Positions 38,255-46,944 of a DNA stretch of 64,000 bases are shown here, piece by piece. Under the pieces are notes generated by a model. That model ran no database searches and was not told the origin of the DNA. It was given only the letters and a program-made list of their open reading frames with translations. Origin of the DNA: Actinomycetota bacterium (GTDB lineage Bacteria > Actinomycetota > Acidimicrobiia > Acidimicrobiales > JAMCPD01); contig JAMCPD010000019.1 in the NCBI GenBank assembly GCA_023379935.1, positions 18,537 through 82,536 on the forward strand, given 5' to 3'. Position numbers and translations under genes: made by a program. The number at the start of each line of letters is the position of its first letter. Position 1 is the first letter of the stretch.

Positions 38255-38701
38255 TTGCAAGTTGTACTGTATAAAAACGTAGCTGGGTTAGGAAAACGTG
38301 GTGAAGTCGTAGAAGTATCAGACGGATATGCGCGCAATAAGTTATTACGTAGCGGCGAAGCAGTCGAAGCCACCCCAAAAGCGGTGCTCCAAGCTAAAAC
38401 CATGCAGCGGAACAGGGAAATCGCTGATGTGCATAATCTGGAAAATGCTCAGAAAATGGCCGAGCAGCTAGCCACCAGACAGTTGCAGGCCAAGAGCAAA
38501 GCAGGGCCTGATGGCAGGCTGTTCGGATCTGTTACTGCAGCCGATATAGCTAAACTGGTAGCTGAAGAAACAGGTACGGCTGTTGATCGCCGCAGCGTGA
38601 TTTTAAGTGAACCCATAAAATCTGTCGGGGTAAGAGAGGTTACTTTAAAGCTCCATAGCGAAGTTGAAGCTATACTGCATTTGGAAGTAGTGGCTGAATA
38701 G
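38255..38701 (+). CDS. rplI: 50S ribosomal protein L9
   Basis: A 148-residue L9: VVLYKNVAGLGKRGEVVEVSD and YARNKLLRSGEAV form the N-terminal rRNA-binding domain, then the long helix, then the C-terminal domain with GRLFGSVTAADIA. The start is TTG 38255 with AAGGAGAG 6-7 bases upstream. It follows rpsR after 2 bases. Confidence 0.97.
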   Translation: MQVVLYKNVAGLGKRGEVVEVSDGYARNKLLRSGEAVEATPKAVLQAKTMQRNREIADVHNLENAQKMAEQLATRQLQAKSKAGPDGRLFGSVTAADIAKLVAEETGTAVDRRSVILSEPIKSVGVREVTLKLHSEVEAILHLEVVAE

Positions 38702-38964
38702 TCTCACTATTAGTATCACTCCCTTAACAACCTGGCTTAACAACCTGGTTGACTGGTCTAGTTGGCCAAAGCCGGCTCAAAGGACAGTTCGATGTATATC
38801 CGCACCATCCACCGCCTTGTCATACCCGGGATGTATAATCGAACTCATGTTTGTTTATTGTTTTTCCTATAATAAAAATCCACAGAAAATCCACAGGCAT
38901 TTGCCCAAATTCCACATGTCATCCACTAGCACCACACAAGCAAGATCTGGCAGAGTATAAGCTT
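38702..38964. other. rplI-dnaB intergenic region with repeats
   Basis: 263 bases. Near its start a 13-bp unit (CTTAACAACCTGG) is tandemly repeated at 38723-38748. AGTTCGAT (38786-38793) and ATCGAACT (38838-38845) form a perfect 8-bp inverted repeat with a 44-base loop. A TATAAT hexamer at 38868-38873 may be the dnaB -10 box, though no -35 is evident. Two sequences close to half a DnaA box (TCCACAG) lie at about 38880-38900. No gene is seen. Confidence 0.45.
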
Positions 38965-40350
38965 ATGGTTCAATCACTTGAAGAGTACAGACAGTATCAT
39001 GGGCGTACAGGCAACAAAGTTGTTGCTTCCAATAGGGTACCACCGCACAACTTAGAGGCCGAAGAGACATTGCTTGGGGCCATGCTTTTATCCAAGGATG
39101 CCATCTGTGAAGCAGTGGGTATATGCCATGCAGAAGATTTTTATAAACCGGCACACGGTTATATTTTTGAAATGATCTCTGCATTGTGGAGCCGGAGTGA
39201 GATACCGGATGCGGTCTCTGTTGCAGAGGAGTTAAAAAGAGCGGGGTTGTTGGAAGCTTGTGGAGGCAGTGGAGCGCTTTTGTCGCTTGCCGCCAATACA
39301 CCCTCAATTTCAAACACGGCATACTATGCAAAGATTATTAAAGAACGCTCGCTTTTACGAAAGCTGATCTCTACGGCATCACTTATTGCTGATATGGGAT
39401 ACCAGATTCCCGACGAGGTTGGGGTAGTTTTGGACAGGGCCGAGTCCATGATATTTGAAATTGCCACATCAACATCTGTGGAGTCCATCTCAACTATTGG
39501 AGAGTTGTTGGAACATACAATGAACCATTTAGAACGACTTTACGAAAAAGGCGAAACCATCACAGGTGTTGCTACCGGGTATATTGACTTAGACACTAAG
39601 TTGGCCGGTTTACAGCCGTCCAACCTGATTATTGTAGGGGCCAGGCCAAGTATGGGAAAGACGAGTTTTGCTTTGGGGCTTGTTTCTCACGCGGCTGTTG
39701 TAGAAAAAACACCGGTCTTGCTGTTTTCTTTAGAAATGAGCCACTTGGAGATTACACAACGACTACTCTGTACCCAAGCTGAGGTTAATGTTTCACATAT
39801 ACGCAATGGGAAGCTACAAGAAGAAGACTGGCTGAAAATCAGCAAAGGGATGGGACCGCTTGGTGATGCCCCGATTTTTATTGATGATGATCCAAGCTTG
39901 ACGCTTATTGATATACGGGCTCGGGCGAGAAGGTTAAAAAGTCGTGAAAATATCGGTTTGGTTGTTATTGACTACTTGCAGTTGATGTCAGGACGCGAAA
40001 CTTCTGAAAATCGTCAAATTGAGATTTCTGAAATAAGTAGAGGCTTGAAGATAATGGCAAGAGAACTGGATATTCCCGTTGTGGCCCTCTCGCAGTTGTC
40101 ACGTAACTTAGAGTTGCGTTCCGATCACCATCCTGTTTTGGCGGATCTAAGAGAATCGGGAGCTCTTGAACAGGATGCAGATGTAGTTCTTTTCATTTAC
40201 CGTGATGAAATTTATAATCCCGACTCCCCCGATAAAGGCAAAGCAGAGATTATGATTGCTAAACATCGTAATGGGCCGACGGGAATGGTATACCTGACTT
40301 TCATGGAGCAGTATACAAAGTTTTTAAATATGGCGTGGGATCGGGATTAG
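38965..40350 (+). CDS. dnaB: Replicative DNA helicase DnaB
   Basis: A 461-residue hexameric helicase. The N-terminal DnaB domain begins PPHNLEAEETLLGAMLLS. The RecA-like C-terminal domain shows Walker A GARPSMGKTSFAL near 225, Walker B LVVIDYLQLM near 335, and ALSQLSRNLELR near 380. No intein is present. ATG 38965 gives the family's N-terminus; the open frame continues upstream to 38851 but without similarity. Position after rplI is the common bacterial order. Confidence 0.96.
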   Translation: MVQSLEEYRQYHGRTGNKVVASNRVPPHNLEAEETLLGAMLLSKDAICEAVGICHAEDFYKPAHGYIFEMISALWSRSEIPDAVSVAEELKRAGLLEACGGSGALLSLAANTPSISNTAYYAKIIKERSLLRKLISTASLIADMGYQIPDEVGVVLDRAESMIFEIATSTSVESISTIGELLEHTMNHLERLYEKGETITGVATGYIDLDTKLAGLQPSNLIIVGARPSMGKTSFALGLVSHAAVVEKTPVLLFSLEMSHLEITQRLLCTQAEVNVSHIRNGKLQEEDWLKISKGMGPLGDAPIFIDDDPSLTLIDIRARARRLKSRENIGLVVIDYLQLMSGRETSENRQIEISEISRGLKIMARELDIPVVALSQLSRNLELRSDHHPVLADLRESGALEQDADVVLFIYRDEIYNPDSPDKGKAEIMIAKHRNGPTGMVYLTFMEQYTKFLNMAWDRD

Positions 40351-41265
40351 TTGAATTTCTCCAAACTGAATTTCTCCAAACTGGCCGGTGTCTGCAACTA
40401 TGTGGTCTTGGGAGACAATGGAGACATACTGCCAAAGATTCAAGATGAATCTTTTCAACTTGTTTATATTGACCCGCCCTTCAATACCGGAAAGTTACAG
40501 CAACGGCGACTCCTAAAAACGGACTGTTCGCCAGAAGGTGATCGTGTAGGCTTTTCCGGCCGTACTTATACCACCAAAGAAGAGAGTAGTATGTGTTATA
40601 AGGACTCTTTTAACTGCTATGTTGAGTTTATCGCTCCCCGCATTGCACAAGCTCAAAGACTGCTTTCGCTTGACGGTACTTTATACTTTCATATCGACTA
40701 CAGAGAAGCTCATTACTGTAAAATTCTGTTAGATGAAATATTCGGCCGTGAGTGCTTCCTCAATGAAATCATATGGGCTTATGATTATGGTGCAAAACCG
40801 AAGAGACGTTGGCCGGCTAAACACGATACGATTCTTGTCTATGTAAAAGATCCCAAACACTACTATTTTGATCAGAACGCGATAGATCGCATTCCGTATA
40901 TGGCGCCGGGCCTTGTCACACCCGAAAAGGCTAACAGGGGGAAAGTTCCGACTGATGTCTGGTGGCATACTATTGTCGGTACCAACAGTGCAGAAAAAAC
41001 CGGTTACCCGACACAGAAACCTGAAGGTATTTTGCGTAGGATTATACAGGCATCTTCCGCTCCTGACGGTTGGGTGCTTGATTTTTTTGCAGGTTCGGGA
41101 ACAACCGGTGTTGTTGCACAACAGCTGAACCGACATTTTGTCTTGATTGACAACAATGTGCAAGCATTTGAGATCATAAAACGTCGCTTGGGAAACGACA
41201 ATATACGGTACTGTTCAGGGACCCAAAATTTTGTCTTTGACAGCTCTGCCAATTACGAGAGGTGA
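40351..41265 (+). CDS. Orphan DNA methyltransferase (N4-cytosine/N6-adenine, beta-type order)
   Basis: A 304-residue DNA modification enzyme. The catalytic motif IV is DPPFNTG near residue 47 and the SAM-binding motif I FAGSGTTG is near 250, the permuted order of beta-class N6_N4_Mtase enzymes. No restriction enzyme or specificity subunit is adjacent, so it may be a cell-cycle or regulatory methylase. The start TTG 40351 directly abuts the dnaB stop. The first ten codons contain a 15-bp duplication (NFSKLNFSKL). It overlaps the convergent methyltransferase gene by 51 bases. Confidence 0.85.
   Translation: MNFSKLNFSKLAGVCNYVVLGDNGDILPKIQDESFQLVYIDPPFNTGKLQQRRLLKTDCSPEGDRVGFSGRTYTTKEESSMCYKDSFNCYVEFIAPRIAQAQRLLSLDGTLYFHIDYREAHYCKILLDEIFGRECFLNEIIWAYDYGAKPKRRWPAKHDTILVYVKDPKHYYFDQNAIDRIPYMAPGLVTPEKANRGKVPTDVWWHTIVGTNSAEKTGYPTQKPEGILRRIIQASSAPDGWVLDFFAGSGTTGVVAQQLNRHFVLIDNNVQAFEIIKRRLGNDNIRYCSGTQNFVFDSSANYER
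40353..40382 (+). repeat. 15-bp perfect tandem duplication at the start of the DNA methyltransferase gene
   Basis: GAATTTCTCCAAACT occurs twice in succession, encoding NFSKL twice directly after the TTG start. In frame. Confidence 0.9.
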
Positions 41266-41871
41266 AACAGGAAGCATGAGAAAACAAGGACGGAAGACAA
41301 ACCGCCGGTATGAGATGTTGGAAAACCCGGCTTTTTCAATTGCGCCAATGGTATCTCTGGATGTGTGACAACCTCCGCCAAAGGTTGGCCAGAAAAGATC
41401 AACACTATGTTGGATATAAGAAAGTGTTGAATTTTCAGCCAGTACATGTTCATAGAAAGCAAGTTCACCGCCGGGTTTCAATACCCGTAATATTTCCTTA
41501 AGAGTATTTTCCTGGCTGGATACCGAACAAAGCACAAGGGAAGCGACTGCCGCATCGAATACCTCATCTTCAAAAGGCAAGGCTTGTCCCACTCCTCCCA
41601 CTACCTGTATGGAGGTTTTTGTGTAAGCTGCTTGTTTGACAGCTTGAGCTCGTAAGTAAGGTTCCGGTTCCACAGCGATTACTTTGGTTACCGAATCTGG
41701 ATAATGGCTGAAATTCAATCCTGTTCCCGCACCAATCTCGACCAGCTTACCTTTTAGATTTTTGAGCAGTTCGTCACGGTGTTGAGAAACACCGAGCGCT
41801 TCACCCTTGGTGGCAATCTTCGTGAAAAACCGTGCAAATAAAGGATGACAAACTGTTTTGTTGGTTTTCAT
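41215..41871 (-). CDS. Class I SAM-dependent methyltransferase (Methyltransf_11 type)
   Basis: A 218-residue protein. Motif I is LVEIGAGTGLNFSHYP near 43, followed by the acidic VIAVEPEPYLR and the post-motif GQALPFEDEVFDAAVASLVL, then VLKPGGELAFYEHV. The C-terminus has hydrophobic segments. Small-molecule or lipid methylation is typical of this subgroup (METTL7/UbiE-like), but the substrate is unknown. The 3' end overlaps the DNA methyltransferase gene tail-to-tail by 51 bases. Confidence 0.85.
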   Translation of the reverse strand: MKTNKTVCHPLFARFFTKIATKGEALGVSQHRDELLKNLKGKLVEIGAGTGLNFSHYPDSVTKVIAVEPEPYLRAQAVKQAAYTKTSIQVVGGVGQALPFEDEVFDAAVASLVLCSVSSQENTLKEILRVLKPGGELAFYEHVLAENSTLSYIQHSVDLFWPTFGGGCHTSRDTIGAIEKAGFSNISYRRFVFRPCFLMLPVSPLVIGRAVKDKILGP

Positions 41872-42051
41872 GACTGAGCTTTATTATAGAGGATTATGCA
41901 GTGATCACCAAGCTTGCAATTTTATTCCGGCCGTTGGTTGAGCAATCTTCTCTAAGAACTTCTTCCTTCCATCCCGGCGGTGGTGATGTCCCGTTATACA
42001 TGCTGTTTTGCCGTACTTAGTTCTACATTGGCGCAGATCTTATAAAAAAAG
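41872..42051. other. Intergenic region between the SAM methyltransferase and tRNA-Gly
   Basis: 180 bases of ordinary composition; with tRNA-Gly and the dcd leader it makes a 318-base stretch without a protein gene. It must contain the promoter for the leftward methyltransferase gene. No hairpin terminator or coding frame stands out. Confidence 0.4.
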
Positions 42052-42122
42052 AGCGGTCGACGGGAATCGAACCCGCATCTTCAGCTTGGGAAGCTAACGT
42101 TCTACCACTGAACTACGTCCGC
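42052..42122 (-). tRNA. tRNA-Gly (anticodon CCC)
   Basis: A 71-nt tRNA: acceptor GCGGACG/CGACCGC with discriminator T (usual for bacterial Gly), D-arm GTTCAGTGGTAGAAC, anticodon stem TTAGC/GCTGA with loop TTCCCAA giving anticodon CCC, and T-arm GCGGG-TTCGATT-CCCGT. The acceptor stem has an A-A mismatch at position 5-68. CCA is not encoded. It lies upstream of and divergent to dcd. Confidence 0.92.
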
Positions 42123-42189
42123 ATCTACATATAAAAATAAATAAAGTTAATTCGCATTACTATCAACAAGATTGTATCGTGCTTTTAAG

Positions 42190-42762
42190 ATGATACTTTC
42201 TGATAACACGATTCGTCAAGAAATTGCCCAAGGGCGTATAGTTATAGAACCGTTTGTTGATGACTGTGTTCAGCCCTCTTCTGTTGATTTACATGTCGAC
42301 AGGCGGTTTCGCCTTTTCAGAAACCACACTATGAGAGTGATAGATGTACGTAAAGAAATGGCAGAATTGACTGAACTGGTGGAAGTGGAAACAGATGGAG
42401 CCTTGATACTGCATCCCGGTGAATTTGTGCTTGGTGCCACGTTGGAAAGAGTGGCACTGCCTAACGACTTAGTGGGACGCTTGGAGGGCAAATCCAGTCT
42501 CGGAAGGTTGGGCCTGCTTATACATTCGACAGCTGGTTTCGTGGATGCAGGTTTTAACGGTTACTTGACGTTGGAACTGTCAAATGTTGCCAATCTTCCC
42601 ATAACAGTTTATCCTGGTATGAAAATAGGACAGATAAGTTTTATGCGTATGACTACACCGGCGGATCAACCTTATGGTAACTCTGAACTGGGTTCAAAAT
42701 ATCAAAACCAGTGCGGTCCTACACCCAGTCGCTATTTTGAGAATTTCAATACAAAGGAGTAA
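42190..42762 (+). CDS. dcd: dCTP deaminase
   Basis: A 190-residue trimeric dUTPase-fold enzyme: [59 protein letters not shown] and [15 protein letters not shown] with the catalytic Glu. It makes dUTP from dCTP; some actinobacterial members are bifunctional and give dUMP, which I cannot decide here. ATG 42190 is preferred over TTG 42172. The next gene begins 2 bases after its stop. Confidence 0.95.
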   Translation: MILSDNTIRQEIAQGRIVIEPFVDDCVQPSSVDLHVDRRFRLFRNHTMRVIDVRKEMAELTELVEVETDGALILHPGEFVLGATLERVALPNDLVGRLEGKSSLGRLGLLIHSTAGFVDAGFNGYLTLELSNVANLPITVYPGMKIGQISFMRMTTPADQPYGNSELGSKYQNQCGPTPSRYFENFNTKE

Positions 42763-42764
42763 AG

Positions 42765-44801
42765 TTGGAAGTTGGAATAGGTATTGCTGTTACCGTGCTG
42801 GCTTTAGCAATAGCGGCCAGGCGTATATTCTGGTTGGGCAGGCTGGTTAGATCCGGAAGGTCCGCCCCCGATAGGTTGAAAGGCGTATTTGGGCATGTTC
42901 GCGCTGAGGCGACGGATGTCATAGCTCAGCGAAAGTTGTTTAAACGAACTGTTCCGGGTGTTGCCCATGCCATTACTTTTTGGGGATTTATTATCCTTCT
43001 GTTCACTATTATTGAGGCTTATGGAAACTTATTCAGCAACAACTTTGCAATACCAGTTATAGGGCATACCGCCGTTTTGGGTTTTTTGGAGGATTTTTTT
43101 GCTGTAATAATTCTCATAGCCATCTTAGTATTTTCTGTTATCAGGCTGCGTGAAGCTCCCGCTAAAAAAGAACGTGCCTCCAGGTTCTATGGTTCTCATA
43201 CAAAAGCTGCCTGGTTTGTGCTCTTGATGATAGCTTTAGTACTGATTACATTACTGGGATACAGGGGTGCTCAAGTAAATGCCGGTGGCTTTAGCTATGG
43301 ATGGTGGGCATTTGCTTCTCATCTTGTTGCAAGGGCTTTGGTTGGTTTGGGACATTCCGCCAACCGAACTATTGAAGTGGTGTTGTTGGAGTTGAATATA
43401 GCTGCAATTATGGGATTTTTGATTTTTGTTGTTTATTCAAAGCACCTCCATATCTTTGCTGCTCCGTTAAATGTAGCCTTTTCCCGCCGACCCAGAGCAC
43501 TTGGTCCTTTGGCAACCACTCCAAATATAGATCTCGAAGAGGTAAGCGAGGATACTGTTTTTGGTGCCGGTACTATAGAGCAGTTGAGTTGGAAACAGTT
43601 GTTGGATCTTGTTACCTGCACGGAGTGTGGAAGATGTCAAGCGGTTTGTCCCGCTTGGAATACCGGCAAGCCGCTAAGTCCAAAGCTTCTCATAATGAGC
43701 TTACGGGATAACCTGTTTGCCTCCTCCTCCCGTTTGCTTACCGGCGGGGGTGGCAGTGATGCTTCTGGCGAGTCGAGTGCTTCTGCATTAGTTCCGGATG
43801 TAATATCACCGGATATTTTGTGGTCGTGTACTACATGTGGAGCATGCGTGGAGGAGTGTCCGGTTGACATAGAACACATAGACGCTATTGTTGATATGCG
43901 TCGCTATGAGGTTTTAATGGAATCGCGTTTTCCAACTGAGGCCGGAACTATGTTACGTAACATTGAAAATAGAGGAGATCCCTGGGGACTTGGAGCAAGT
44001 GGGCGGGGCGAATGGATGAAAGGATTGGACTTTGAAATACCGGTTGTGAAAGACAAGCTGGGAGAGGAGATAGAGTATCTTTATTGGGTTGGCTGTGCCG
44101 GTGCTTTAGATGAGAGGGCGAGAAAGGCAACCCAAGCAACTGTTCGTTTGTTGTATTCAGCGGGGGTGAGGTTTGCCATATTGGCGGAACGTGAGTCCTG
44201 TACGGGTGATCCTGCCCGACGCCTTGGAAATGAGTATCTTTTTCAAACTCAAACTCGAAAGAACATAGAAGTACTGGATGAAGCGGAGATCAAAAAGATT
44301 ATTGTGTCATGTCCCCACTGCTTCAACACCATTGCTCGCGAATATCCCGCCTTAGGCGGCAATTATGAGGTAATTCATCATTCACAACTATTGGCGGACT
44401 TGGTAGCAAATGGCAGGATAACCATGGACCATAACTTTGATGTTTCGGTTACTTATCACGATCCCTGCTACTTAGCCAGGCATAATCGGGTAATCAACAA
44501 ACCGCGTTCTTTGTTGGAAAACATACCCGGGATAAAGATAATTGAAATGGATAGGTGTAAAGAGAGAGGATTTTGTTGTGGGGCTGGAGGATCCAGGATG
44601 TGGATGGAGGAAAACATAGGGAAACGGATTAATCTTGAACGTACAGATGAAGCTTTGGCAACCGGCGCTGATGTTATAGCCACTGCTTGCCCCTACTGTT
44701 TGATCATGATTGATGACGGGATAAAAGAACGGCAACAGGCTGATGAAGTACGTGTGTTGGACATATCGCAAATAGCTCAAGAAACCTTGTCACCCAGTTA
44801 A
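42765..44801 (+). CDS. EtfD-like membrane iron-sulfur oxidoreductase
   Basis: A 678-residue protein. The N-terminal 230 residues contain about six transmembrane helices of the NarI/cytochrome-b-like type with several His. Two 4Fe-4S clusters follow (CTECGRCQAVCP near 285, CTTCGACVEECP near 362), then two CCG domains (VGCAGALDE, CPHCFNT, DPCYLARH, CCGAGGSRMW, CPYCL). This matches mycobacterial EtfD (Rv0338c), which passes electrons from electron-transfer flavoprotein to menaquinone during beta-oxidation. The TTG start has AAAGGAG about 6 bases upstream. The thiolase at 7.4 kb would feed the same pathway. Confidence 0.88.
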   Translation: MEVGIGIAVTVLALAIAARRIFWLGRLVRSGRSAPDRLKGVFGHVRAEATDVIAQRKLFKRTVPGVAHAITFWGFIILLFTIIEAYGNLFSNNFAIPVIGHTAVLGFLEDFFAVIILIAILVFSVIRLREAPAKKERASRFYGSHTKAAWFVLLMIALVLITLLGYRGAQVNAGGFSYGWWAFASHLVARALVGLGHSANRTIEVVLLELNIAAIMGFLIFVVYSKHLHIFAAPLNVAFSRRPRALGPLATTPNIDLEEVSEDTVFGAGTIEQLSWKQLLDLVTCTECGRCQAVCPAWNTGKPLSPKLLIMSLRDNLFASSSRLLTGGGGSDASGESSASALVPDVISPDILWSCTTCGACVEECPVDIEHIDAIVDMRRYEVLMESRFPTEAGTMLRNIENRGDPWGLGASGRGEWMKGLDFEIPVVKDKLGEEIEYLYWVGCAGALDERARKATQATVRLLYSAGVRFAILAERESCTGDPARRLGNEYLFQTQTRKNIEVLDEAEIKKIIVSCPHCFNTIAREYPALGGNYEVIHHSQLLADLVANGRITMDHNFDVSVTYHDPCYLARHNRVINKPRSLLENIPGIKIIEMDRCKERGFCCGAGGSRMWMEENIGKRINLERTDEALATGADVIATACPYCLIMIDDGIKERQQADEVRVLDISQIAQETLSPS

Positions 44802-44815
44802 ACACATGTTATAAT
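44787..44815 (+). promoter_or_regulatory. glnB promoter
   Basis: TTGTCA (44787-44792) and TATAAT (44810-44815) are separated by 17 bases, with TG two bases before the -10 (extended -10). The -35 lies in the end of the EtfD gene. The expected start is near 44822, 25 bases before the glnB GTG. Confidence 0.7.
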
Positions 44816-44843
44816 TGGCAACAGCTGAAATCAATGGAGATGA

Positions 44844-45185
<342 letters not shown>

Positions 45186-45223
45186 GCATATTGTAAGTAT
45201 GAGCTATAAGGAAGTAAACAGAA

Positions 45224-45640
45224 ATGGTGGATAAATCTGTTGATTTAAGTAAAATATGGTTATTTTCGGCATGCTCCAAAAGTGAATTGGAGGTGATTGC
45301 CCGCCTTATTGAACAGGTAAAAATTTCAAATGGAAAAGTGTTGTGCAATGAGGGTGAACTAGGCAGAGAGTTCTTTTTTATTTTAAACGGTACAGCAACA
45401 GTGCAACGCGGCGGTAGCAAGATTGCAACATTAACTGAAGGACAGTATTTTGGTGAGTTGTCCCTATTGGATAAAATGCCGCGTTCGGCAACAGTTACAG
45501 CTTCTACAAATATGACTTTATTGGTAATAGACAGACGCCAGTTCATAGGTATTTTAGATGCCTTTCCTTCTATATCCCGTAAACTGCTTGCAGCCATGGC
45601 GTCCAGGATCAGAGAGTCGGATCAGAAAGCTATTCATTAA
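45224..45640 (+). CDS. Stand-alone cyclic-nucleotide-binding domain protein
   Basis: 138 residues covering a single cNMP-binding (Crp-type) beta-roll: LFSACSKSELEVIARLIEQV, GREFFFILNGTATV, and the phosphate-binding cassette YFGELSLLDKMPRSATVTA. There is no C-terminal DNA-binding helix-turn-helix or other effector domain. It could be a signal sensor acting through a partner protein. It follows glnB after 38 bases, so shared transcription with PII is likely. Confidence 0.88.
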   Translation: MVDKSVDLSKIWLFSACSKSELEVIARLIEQVKISNGKVLCNEGELGREFFFILNGTATVQRGGSKIATLTEGQYFGELSLLDKMPRSATVTASTNMTLLVIDRRQFIGILDAFPSISRKLLAAMASRIRESDQKAIH

Positions 45641-45667
45641 TTTGTTGTGTTATTTACAAATTGTCGG

Positions 45668-46423
45668 CTACTTGGTGTTTCCAAGTTGTTGTGATACTTG
45701 AAGAGTAGCTAGGCGGACCGCGTCCGGGTCACCGAGATAGTTTGCTTGCTTGATGTTCAAGCCGGAGGCATGAAAGTGATAAACACGTGGAATTCCTGTT
45801 GGTATGTCCAACTCGGCTATCTCTTCTTCTGATATATCCTCCAGATATTTCACCAGTGCTCGCAGACTGTTACCGTGAGCGACAACCAGTACGTCTTTGT
45901 TTGAGTTTATGTCTTCAAGTATGACATCTTGCCAATAGGGTATAAAACGGTTGTATACATCCTTCAACGATTCACTGCAGGGCAAAGCGTCGACAGGGAC
46001 ATTTGCATAACGAGCATCGTGTGAAGGATGACGCGGATCGTCAATGCTTACCTGGGGTGGTGGGCTGTCGTAACTTCTTCGCCATTTCTTTACCGTATCA
46101 AGCCCGTATTCTTTAACCGCCTCTTGTTTATTTAGCCCTTGCAGTCCGCCATAGTGACGTTCATTTAACCGCCAATGCCGTTTTACCGGTAACCAGTTTT
46201 TCCCCATCTGTTCCAGAGCAATATTTGCAGTTCGTATGGACCTTATTAGAACTGAGGTGTATACCACATCAATGCTGATGTCTTGTTGTTCTTTTAAAAG
46301 TTTTCCGGCCAGTTCCGCCTCGGTGCGTCCCTTGTCTGACAGGTCTATATCTGTCCAACCCGTAAAGAGATTCTCCCGGTTCCAGATGCTTTCACCATGA
46401 CGTAAAATAACCAATTTTCGCAT
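45668..46423 (-). CDS. gpmA: 2,3-bisphosphoglycerate-dependent phosphoglycerate mutase
   Basis: A 251-residue dPGM: LVILRHGESIWNRENLFTGW with the phospho-acceptor His, HWRLNERHYGGLQGLNK with the catalytic Glu, and VVAHGNSLRALVKYL with the second His. It interconverts 3- and 2-phosphoglycerate in glycolysis. ATG 46423 or the GTG just before it are both possible starts. It is convergent with the cNMP-binding gene. Confidence 0.96.
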   Translation of the reverse strand: MRKLVILRHGESIWNRENLFTGWTDIDLSDKGRTEAELAGKLLKEQQDISIDVVYTSVLIRSIRTANIALEQMGKNWLPVKRHWRLNERHYGGLQGLNKQEAVKEYGLDTVKKWRRSYDSPPPQVSIDDPRHPSHDARYANVPVDALPCSESLKDVYNRFIPYWQDVILEDINSNKDVLVVAHGNSLRALVKYLEDISEEEIAELDIPTGIPRVYHFHASGLNIKQANYLGDPDAVRLATLQVSQQLGNTK

Positions 46424-46523
46424 CACCTATGAACCTAACACAGAGGGAAGGTGTGATCAAGCTGCTTGGCGGCTAAGTCTCGGAAGAAGGAACATGCAGA
46501 TTACAGTTGGCAAACTGTCTTTC

Positions 46524-46748
46524 TTAGATTAATTTCATTTTCTCGTTTATCAGGTTAGAAAGTTCTGAACCGGCTTTTTTGAAAACCTTTAGTAAATTTT
46601 CATAAGTATTTTTACCACCGAGCAGATTCCAAAATTCATCCGCAACCAAAATTTCTTGCTGATCTAAATCAAATAGGCCCTGCAATGTCCATCGGTTGCA
46701 TGGCCATTGACAATATTTTATGATCATTATAGAAAATAGGTATGACAC
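46524..46748 (-). pseudogene. Probable C-terminal remnant of a type II restriction endonuclease
   Basis: A 74-codon frame whose last 50 residues read FDLDQQEILVADEFWNLLGG, then NTYENLLKVFKKAGSELSNL. This resembles the C-terminal end of TdeIII-like type II restriction enzymes, where an FW..xGG..TY..LL..F pattern recurs. The rest of such an enzyme (200 or more residues) is absent; upstream lies the dnaK promoter region. I treat it as a degraded fragment. Family assignment is from memory of the motif, so it is tentative. Confidence 0.4.
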
Positions 46749-46815
46749 GATACTTTAGGTATGGTCGGGTATAATACGGTGGAGGTTATTATTTTAATTA
46801 ATTTTTTATAATTAA

Positions 46816-46847
46816 CTTGACAAACATACACTCAAGTTTGTTATAAT
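46816..46847 (+). promoter_or_regulatory. dnaK promoter with HAIR operator for HspR
   Basis: CTTGACA-N7-ACTCAAG at 46816-46836 matches the HspR-associated inverted repeat (CTTGAGT-N7-ACTCAAG) with one mismatch. Its left arm contains the -35 box TTGACA (46817-46822); TATAAT at 46842-46847 is the -10 (19-base spacing). HspR bound here would block RNA polymerase. The leader to the dnaK ATG is about 90 bases. Confidence 0.85.
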
Positions 46848-46944
46848 TATTATTGTAAGTTATGTATGGATGAAGTGTGTTGTGTGAATCCAAGTATAAT
46901 AAGATAATATATAATGATAAAAACTATTTTGAAAGGAGCTATAA

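Noticed and set aside
46503..46518. ACAGTT-GGCA-AACTGT hairpin downstream of the restriction-enzyme remnant
   Set aside because: Stem is only 6 bp and only an imperfect T-run (CTTTCTT) follows on the plus strand, where no gene needs it; not convincing as a terminator.
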